A stretch of 64,000 nucleotides of DNA from Acidobacteriota bacterium (GTDB taxonomy: Bacteria; Acidobacteriota; Blastocatellia; Pyrinomonadales; Pyrinomonadaceae). Shown here in pieces: positions 58,901 through 64,000 of this stretch (the stretch's first letter is position 1; every line of letters begins with the position of its first letter). The notes under the pieces are model-generated. The model was not told the origin of the DNA, did no database searches, and saw nothing but the letters and a program-made list of their open reading frames with translations. The stretch covers positions 124,001 through 188,000 of the forward strand of contig JAHBSK010000003.1 of assembly GCA_019639175.1 (NCBI GenBank), read 5' to 3'. A program made the translations under genes and the position numbers.

Positions 58901-59348
58901 GTTCACACCTGCTCAGCAGGCTGCGGCCTGGGATGCTTTCATCAACCAGGACCCGTACCTTTCCAAGCACAGGGGCGAATATCTGACGCGCGGTGCTCTC
59001 CAACTTCCGTTCGTTCATCGGATGGACTTGAGCCTTGCACAGGATATCTTCGTCAAGTTGGGCGGACAGCGTCATAAATTCCAGTTCAGAGCTGATGTCC
59101 TGAACTTTGGAAATCTGCTGAATCACAACTGGGGAACTTCCCAGACGTTCAGCACCACCCAGCCGCTCCTGACCACGAGTACCAGTGGAACGGCAACTTG
59201 TCGTGCCCCTATCGGCGGCACAGCAACTGACGCTGCATATTGTTTGCGGAGGATCGGCAGCGACTTCCTGAACACCTCATATGTTCCGTCAAGTGGTGAA
59301 GCAAACGTTTATCGTATCCAGTTCTCGGTTAAATACACATTTAACTAA
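55995..59348 (+). CDS. Oar-like TonB-dependent receptor with carboxypeptidase-type regulatory domain
   Basis: A 1117-residue outer-membrane protein. Signal peptide ([14 protein letters not shown]) is followed by a CarboxypepD_reg domain (about 35-115: [54 protein letters not shown]), a plug (120-250: [70 protein letters not shown]) and a large barrel ending in [12 protein letters not shown]. Such receptors are numerous in Acidobacteriota, where they are thought to import glycans or adhere. ATG at 55995 has GGAG ahead. Monocistronic, with terminator. Substrate unknown. Confidence 0.92.
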   Translation: [1117 protein letters not shown]

Positions 59349-59372
59349 AACCGGTTCGTAAAACAGCTAAAC

Positions 59373-59406
59373 GGCCTCTTTGATCAGATCAAAGAGGCCT
59401 TTTTCT
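59373..59406 (+). terminator. Terminator of the Oar-like receptor gene
   Basis: GGCCTCTTTGATC and GATCAAAGAGGCC form a 13-bp perfect stem, followed by TTTTTCT, 24 nt past the stop codon. Confidence 0.9.
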
Positions 59407-59469
59407 ATTTTAACTGCGACGGATTATTGAACAATTCATAGAAAAGTGTCGTAAAATGGTTTTTGGACA

Positions 59470-60105
59470 ATGGCCAACAGATACGATACAAATCCGCTTG
59501 ACCCGGAATTTCCGGAAAGAGCAAAAGCACAGACGGCTTCGGTCGGCGGCTATACCACGCCTGCGGCGACGCCCTTTAAGACGGCTGAGCTGCCGACGAA
59601 TCCCGGTTCGATAACCGAAGAGGAAACACGCCGTTTCAATGAGGCAGACCTGAATGCTCACACATGGCAGGGCGGGCCTGCTCCGGCATTTTATAAAGCT
59701 CCTTCCGCGCCTGCCGATATGGGCAAGGCATCGGAACGCAAGGTTGCAAAGGTCGGCGTTTCTGAAAAATGGCTTGTCGGTTTGCCCTATCTCCCTATCT
59801 GGCTCGGCCTGATCGCCGGCCTTGTCATGCTGCTTATCGTTCCTAAAGAAGAGAACAAGGTTCGGTTTCACGCGGCGCAGGGTTTGGCGGCGCATGTGGG
59901 CATTTTGATCGTGACCACGGTCTTGAGCTTTATCGGCAATCTGACCGATCTGGCAGACCTCGGGCGCGGTATTTTTACCGTCGTCACATCGATAATGCTG
60001 ATCATCTTTGCCATAAAGGCATGGCGCGGAAAGCCCGTCCATATCGAATCGGTCGATGATCTGACCAACTGGCTTGAGGAAAAGATAGGGCCGATGAGGT
60101 CATAG
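59470..60105 (+). CDS. DUF4870 membrane protein
   Basis: A 211-residue protein. The first 95 residues are disordered and cytoplasmic; the remaining part has three helices (LPYLPIWLGLIAGLVMLLIVPKEENKVRFHAAQGLAAHVGILIVTTVLSFIGN, GIFTVVTSIMLIIFAIKAWRGKP), the DUF4870 pattern with its charged NKVRFHAAQG turn. Function unknown. It precedes the zinc-ribbon gene by 18 bp. Confidence 0.8.
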   Translation: MANRYDTNPLDPEFPERAKAQTASVGGYTTPAATPFKTAELPTNPGSITEEETRRFNEADLNAHTWQGGPAPAFYKAPSAPADMGKASERKVAKVGVSEKWLVGLPYLPIWLGLIAGLVMLLIVPKEENKVRFHAAQGLAAHVGILIVTTVLSFIGNLTDLADLGRGIFTVVTSIMLIIFAIKAWRGKPVHIESVDDLTNWLEEKIGPMRS

Positions 60106-60123
60106 CTCCGGAGAAACTACGCA

Positions 60124-60582
60124 ATGTTCTGTTCGGGATGCGGCACCAAGATCCAGGAAGGACTGAATTACTGCAGCCGCTGCGGCAAACGGGCGGCAGA
60201 AGATACTGCCTCGCGCCCTTCGCTTGCTGAAAGTCTTACTGTTGCCGTCGGTTATATAGGCTCTGCCGGGTTTTTAGGATTTATTTTCGTCGTTCTGATA
60301 CTTTCCAGATCGGGCTTTCCGCCGAACCAGATGGTTCCCATCGTGTTCTTCTATTTTGCAGCCCTGTTCGGTATCTGCTTTCTCATTCTGCGGCAGGCAG
60401 GACAACTTGCCGGAAAAAACAAGGACACCGAGCCGGCCATCCCCCAGGGCAAACCGGAACAGCAGGCGTATATTCACCCGGCCAATACGGCCCAACTTGT
60501 CGAGCCCCGCGACCTTGGCATCGCCAGTGTCACCGAACACACGACCAGAACTCTGGAAAAGACACCCGTCGAACGAAACTAG
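60124..60582 (+). CDS. Zinc-ribbon membrane protein
   Basis: A 152-residue protein. Residues 1-22 form a zinc ribbon (MFCSGCGTKIQEGLNYCSRCGKR). Two helices (VGYIGSAGFLGFIFVVLIL and VPIVFFYFAALFGICFLIL) follow, then a disordered tail of 55 residues. Proteins of this layout are common with no known function. The upstream DUF4870 gene is probably co-transcribed. Confidence 0.72.
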   Translation: MFCSGCGTKIQEGLNYCSRCGKRAAEDTASRPSLAESLTVAVGYIGSAGFLGFIFVVLILSRSGFPPNQMVPIVFFYFAALFGICFLILRQAGQLAGKNKDTEPAIPQGKPEQQAYIHPANTAQLVEPRDLGIASVTEHTTRTLEKTPVERN

Positions 60583-60977
60583 AAATTTTTCACTTCGGCA
60601 GACGCATCTCTTTTTGCACTGAGCAGTTTTATCAAAGCCGTTCCCACAAGGTAGATCGCCAACAGAACGAGTACAAGCGACGCCAAACCGTTCACCGGCT
60701 TTACGTCGTCCCCCTACGAAGCCTGCAAATTGGAATAGACCGGCATTACCAATGCCCACAATGTTATCACCGGCACGAACAGCATCGGCTATCGCCGAAA
60801 ATGCTGGCCGAAAAGATAAAAAGGCTGCGTCAGGACAAAATCCTCGCCGTCATTCAACTCATTGGCGGGTGTTGTCCGCGAATCGTCCCGCCGAAATTGT
60901 TTGGCGATCCAACGCCCATAGGCAAAATAGCCAAAAACCAGCCAGGCAAGAAAACCTATCGCTAAAAGGGTCAGCAT
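60581..60977 (-). pseudogene. cstA: cstA remnant with large internal deletion
   Basis: The first 59 codons (MLTLLAIGFLAWLVFGYFAYGRWIAKQ, DDSRTTPANELNDGEDFV, LFGQHF) are the N-terminus of CstA, a pyruvate/peptide permease of carbon starvation. After RR and a TAG the frame shifts, and LFVPVITLWALVMPVYSNLQA, an internal TAG, and VNGLASLVLVLLAIYLVGTALIKLLSAKRDA give the C-terminus. About 500 residues of the normal protein are gone. It cannot code a permease; a solitary 62-residue product is possible. Confidence 0.85.
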
Positions 60978-61089
60978 AAATTGTAGGAATGCGGAGAAGT
61001 TTTGAGCGTGATAAATTTACACGCTTTTTGCCCCGGCAACAAGTTTTCCCAAAGCGAAAACTGATGTTAAGCTGAATAGCGGTAAAGAT

Positions 61090-61557
61090 ATGTCAGACGA
61101 AAGATCATTACAGGAAACATTTTCGCCAAAGAGCATCTGCTTTGGCTGTGGCCCGGCGAATGAAAAGGGGCTGCACATCCGCAGCTTTGCCGAAGGCGAC
61201 GAACTCGTCGCCACGTGGCACGCCGAACCGCATCATCAGGCATTTCCCGGCATTCTGAACGGCGGCATCATCGGCGCCTTGCTCGATTGCCACTCGAACT
61301 GGGCCGCCGCCTATCACCTGATGAAAAAACACGGCGATGACGGCCCGCCATGCACCGTGACCGCCGATTTTGCTGTTAAACTGCTCCGCCCGACACCCGT
61401 TGACGGCCCGATAACGCTAAAGGCACGCGTCGTCGAATCGACCGACGACCGCGCCGTCGTCGAAGCCGAACTCATCGCCAACGGCAAGGTCTGCGACACA
61501 TGCCGCGGCACATTCGTCGCCGTCAAAGAAGGCCACCCGGCATTTCACCGGTGGTAA
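61090..61557 (+). CDS. PaaI-type hotdog thioesterase
   Basis: A 155-residue hotdog-fold acyl-CoA thioesterase: CFGCGPANEKGLHIRSF near the N-terminus, the central helix motif HHQAFPGILNGGIIGALLDCHSNWAAAYHL with the catalytic Asp/Asn region, and strands TADFAVKLLRPTPVDGPITLKARVV. Substrate not readable. Its last 35 bp overlap the end of the convergent exonuclease gene. Confidence 0.87.
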   Translation: MSDERSLQETFSPKSICFGCGPANEKGLHIRSFAEGDELVATWHAEPHHQAFPGILNGGIIGALLDCHSNWAAAYHLMKKHGDDGPPCTVTADFAVKLLRPTPVDGPITLKARVVESTDDRAVVEAELIANGKVCDTCRGTFVAVKEGHPAFHRW

Positions 61558-62125
61558 GCAGCTTGGCGATTTGAGCATTAAACTGATCTGTCATACCGAG
61601 TTTGCAGAGCCATTCGGTCTGTTCCTTCATCAGCCGTGGTAAATGAACTACGTCTGACAGGGCATAAACGACGAGTTCGGGGGTCCAGATGCCGTTCCAG
61701 TTTTTGTTAAATTTTGAGCGTTGAGATTTGTCCAGATCGACGGCGAAGTAGCGGTAGAGCGTGTCGGCGAGCGAGGCGGATTGGCCGGCGCCGCGTGTGA
61801 TGAGCTTTTCGGCGATCATCGTATCAAAAACGTTGCGGACGGTGTGTCCGGCGGCGGTAAGAAATTCGAGATCAAATTTTGCGTTGTGAAATATCTTGAC
61901 GATATTCTCATCTGCCAGCAGATCGGCAAATTCTCCCATCGCCACGCCCTCGCTCAAAGGAACCAGAACGTTGTATTCGCCGTCCGAGAATTGTATAGAG
62001 AAAAGCTTTCCTGACCGCGAATTGAAACCCGACGTTTCCGTGTCACAGCCCAGAGCCTCGGCCGATCTCAGCCGTTCACAGGCCGCTTTTATTTCTTCCG
62101 CCGTGCGGGTGATGGTCACGTTCAT
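61523..62125 (-). CDS. DnaQ-like 3'-5' exonuclease domain protein (RNase D / Pol I exo type)
   Basis: A 200-residue single-domain DEDDy exonuclease. Exo I is GCDTETSGFNSRSGKLFSIQFS, Exo II FHNAKFDLEFLTAAG, and Exo III YALSDVVHLPRLMKEQ with the Tyr and Asp. It has no polymerase or HRDC domain. It may trim DNA or RNA ends. The 3' end overlaps the thioesterase gene. Confidence 0.87.
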   Translation of the reverse strand: MNVTITRTAEEIKAACERLRSAEALGCDTETSGFNSRSGKLFSIQFSDGEYNVLVPLSEGVAMGEFADLLADENIVKIFHNAKFDLEFLTAAGHTVRNVFDTMIAEKLITRGAGQSASLADTLYRYFAVDLDKSQRSKFNKNWNGIWTPELVVYALSDVVHLPRLMKEQTEWLCKLGMTDQFNAQIAKLLTTGEMPGGLL

Positions 62126-62147
62126 ACTATATTGATATTTTCACCGT

Positions 62148-62177
62148 TGAGCCGCAAAGACGCAAAGGGCGTAAAGG
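62148..62177. repeat. GCAAAGACGCAAAG short-period repeat, copy 4
   Basis: GAGCCGCAAAGACGCAAAGG and following GCGTAAAGG lie between the divergent exonuclease and YceH genes. It is related to the GCAGAG repeats in and near the suf locus. Confidence 0.55.
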
Positions 62178-62228
62178 TTGTATAATTTTTTGGTGAAACT
62201 GATTACGGTTATTTAACTTAGATTTCCT

Positions 62229-62888
62229 ATGCCCTTAACGATCAACGAAACCGAAGCCCGCGTCCTCGGCAGCCTTGTCGAAAAGCAGCTGACCACGCCG
62301 GAATATTATCCGCTGACGCTGAACGCTCTGACCGCCGCCTGCAATCAAAAGAGCAATCGCGACCCTGTGATGTCGCTTGGCGAAACCGAGATATTGGCCG
62401 CCATTGACAGCCTGCGTGACAAAAATCTTGTGTATCTTTATTACGGCAGCTCCAGCCGGACGGTCAAATACAAACACATGCTGCCGAACGTTTTTGAGAT
62501 CGAAGCTCCGGCGGTCGCGATACTGACATTGCTCCTGCTGCGCGGGCCGCAAACCGCCGGCGAGATGCGCGGACGTGCCGATCGCCTTTATGAATTTTCA
62601 GGCATTGGCGAGGTGCAGGAAACGCTTGATGAGCTTGCCCGACGCGACGACGCATTGGTCGTAAAGCTCGAACGCCAGCCCGGACAGAAGGAATCACGCT
62701 ATGCTCATCTCCTTTCAGGCCCGGTCGATGCCGCTGCGGTTACGGCAAGCGCGGAAAGTACGTATGCGGCTTCGCCCACTGCATCGGGTGGACGCATTGA
62801 GCAGCTTGAACAGCAAGTAGAAAAACTGAGTTCCGAAATGGCCGAGCTTCGTTCGATGTTCGAAGAGTTCAGGAAACAGTTCGAATAG
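62229..62888 (+). CDS. yceH: YceH/DUF480 (UPF0502) protein
   Basis: A 219-residue protein with two winged-helix domains (LTINETEARVLGSLVEKQLTTPEYYPLTLNALTAACNQKSNRDPVMSL and VAILTLLLLRGPQTAGEMRGRADRLYEF) and a C-terminal coiled coil (IEQLEQQVEKLSSEMAELRSMFEEF). The family is highly recognisable, but its function is not known. Full length. Confidence 0.9.
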   Translation: MPLTINETEARVLGSLVEKQLTTPEYYPLTLNALTAACNQKSNRDPVMSLGETEILAAIDSLRDKNLVYLYYGSSSRTVKYKHMLPNVFEIEAPAVAILTLLLLRGPQTAGEMRGRADRLYEFSGIGEVQETLDELARRDDALVVKLERQPGQKESRYAHLLSGPVDAAAVTASAESTYAASPTASGGRIEQLEQQVEKLSSEMAELRSMFEEFRKQFE

Positions 62889-62895
62889 GCTGCCT

Positions 62896-64000
62896 TTACG
62901 GATGAAGCCTCGTTGTCACGGTAAACTCCCTGCTTACAGATATTTCCGGCTGTTCGGCGTCCGTCGCCGTCAGCGTGAATGTCCAGGTGCCTTTTAGCCT
63001 TGCCCGTCCTCTGATCGCGCCCGTCTGAGTGTCAAGCCGAAGTCCCGGCGGCAGATCGCCTGCGGAAATTGACCAAACATAAGAGCCTGAACCGCCATCG
63101 GCCTCGACCGCTCCGTCATAATAACGGAGCAGCACCGCTCCGGACAGCTTTCCTGTAAGTATCTGCATCGGCGCGGCAGACGCGTGTTCATAAGCCCCGA
63201 GGTCGAACGCTCCGCTCATCGGCCTGTCCGTCTTTGTTTGGTGCTTTACGTATTGAAACAAAAGGCTGTGCGAAGGCAGAACGTCGGCGTGAAGCGATGT
63301 CCCGGCATCAATGGCGGGCGATGTCGGCTGCAAACGAAAGTCCTGAACCGATGCATCCAAAAATCCCGGCGACGTGCCGGTTATCATCGTTCCGCCGCCG
63401 GTGACGCTGCCGCCAAAACCGCCGCCTTCGTGCGAATTTCGCCAGCCGGTCTTTGCCCAATTATTTGCCAGATTCAGCGTTCCTGCTTCGGCAAGCATCG
63501 CTAGGCTCGTTCCCGCAGCGGTGTTAAAGAAAATGTTGTTGCGAAAATCGCCCTGTTCGTCATTGGTCGAAAGACGTGCGACGACCGTGTTTCCGGCGCG
63601 TATCGAATAAAGCGTGTTGTTGTAAAAATAGAGCTTGCCCTTGCGGTAATTTGCCGTGTTTCCGCTGTCGCCGCCGTAATGTATCGCCTGATTATTGCCG
63701 CCGTCCTGCTTTATCAGGATGTTGCCGTAAACGAACGTTTTTCGATATTCGGGAGCATTGCGGATGACGGCGGTGTCCTCGCCGTCAACCATATCGATGT
63801 TGCGATTGCCGCCTTCGATCCAGTTGTAACGGACGACAAGGCCCGCCGAGCGATCCTTTAGATTAACGCCGGGCGCACCGCTCCGCAGCGGCCCGAATCG
63901 GTTGTATTGAAACGTGATGTTTATCGCGGCGGTGTAATTATTGTGCTGATAGATGCTGCCCGAAATGCCGTTGCCGTAAATGTAGTTTCCCTCAACAAGT
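62896..64000 (-). CDS. Right-handed beta-helix / Ig-like surface protein (incomplete at window edge)
   Basis: The frame is open through the right edge, so the visible 368 residues are the C-terminal part. They begin with parallel beta-helix rungs (NYIYGNGISGSIYQHNN, NITFQYNRFGPLRSG, YNWIEGGNRNIDMVDGED, LYFYNNTLYSI, FRNNIFFNTAAG, LNLANNWAKTGW) and end with a putative Ig-like domain of the He_PIG type (YVWSISAGDLPPGLRLDTQTGAIRGRARLKGTWTFTLTATD). Beta-helix proteins of this kind are often secreted polysaccharide lyases or adhesins. DFRLQPTSPAIDAG is a common linker. An in-frame ATG at 63792 is probably internal. Confidence 0.78.
   Translation of the reverse strand, partial: LVEGNYIYGNGISGSIYQHNNYTAAINITFQYNRFGPLRSGAPGVNLKDRSAGLVVRYNWIEGGNRNIDMVDGEDTAVIRNAPEYRKTFVYGNILIKQDGGNNQAIHYGGDSGNTANYRKGKLYFYNNTLYSIRAGNTVVARLSTNDEQGDFRNNIFFNTAAGTSLAMLAEAGTLNLANNWAKTGWRNSHEGGGFGGSVTGGGTMITGTSPGFLDASVQDFRLQPTSPAIDAGTSLHADVLPSHSLLFQYVKHQTKTDRPMSGAFDLGAYEHASAAPMQILTGKLSGAVLLRYYDGAVEADGGSGSYVWSISAGDLPPGLRLDTQTGAIRGRARLKGTWTFTLTATDAEQPEISVSREFTVTTRLHP

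Overview
The window is a gene-dense bacterial chromosome segment of moderate G+C. It most resembles Acidobacteriota, probably class Blastocatellia. That placement is an inference from gene content: an Oar-like TonB receptor with a carboxypeptidase-type regulatory domain, many secreted amidohydrolases and peptidases, an Rrf2-led SUF system with SufU, paired M16 proteases, and several acidobacterial-looking proteins without a clear family. No rRNA, CRISPR array, integrase or transposase was seen. Two tRNAs are present: Glu-CUC and one with a CAU anticodon.

Layout. 0-1.2 kb: end of a type II secretion/pilus-type cluster. 1.3-1.9 kb: dps behind a promoter overlapped by a perfect PerR-like palindrome. 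2-8.6 kb (minus): a run of secreted hydrolases, an amidohydrolase and a beta-propeller, plus a beta-lactamase remnant. 8.7-11.3 kb: a HerA-type ATPase and a TacA/TacT toxin-antitoxin pair. 11.3-15.3 kb: two polytopic glycosyltransferase-like membrane proteins. 15.5 kb: ychF. 16.6-22.5 kb: a copper-handling cluster (two small Cys-rich secreted proteins, a TonB receptor, a multicopper oxidase with a C-terminal beta-barrel-like extension, a DUF3347 protein). 22.7-28.3 kb: two tRNAs, an alanine-type aminotransferase, a HigB/HigA-like pair, a POT peptide transporter and a BrnT/BrnA locus whose toxin carries a nonsense codon. 28.4-31.4 kb: an M16 protease pair. 31.4-40.7 kb: FecR/DUF6600, zinc-ribbon/NHL and GAF-like proteins, Nfu, PrmC and others.

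40.7-52.3 kb (minus) holds a SUF iron-sulfur assembly locus in the order rrf2-sufB-ridA-(ridA fragment)-sufC-DUF3703-GT39-sufD-DUF1016-sufS-unknown-hicB-hicA-sufU-DUF2585. It is split by unrelated cargo, and the first 35 bp of sufU are repeated upstream of the true start. 52.4-55.6 kb is an M1 aminopeptidase whose reading frame carries at least five repeat-derived, mostly palindromic inserts. 56-59.3 kb is an Oar-like receptor. 59.5-64 kb holds small membrane proteins, a collapsed cstA, a thioesterase, a 3'-5' exonuclease, a YceH protein and an incomplete beta-helix protein.

The most unusual signal is the set of dispersed palindromic and short-period repeats. They occupy suf gene boundaries, sit in frame inside the M1 peptidase, and have replaced half of a RidA paralogue. 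The closest known parallel is the Rickettsia palindromic elements that insert in frame into proteins. Four type II toxin-antitoxin loci and four decayed genes suggest ongoing gene gain and loss.
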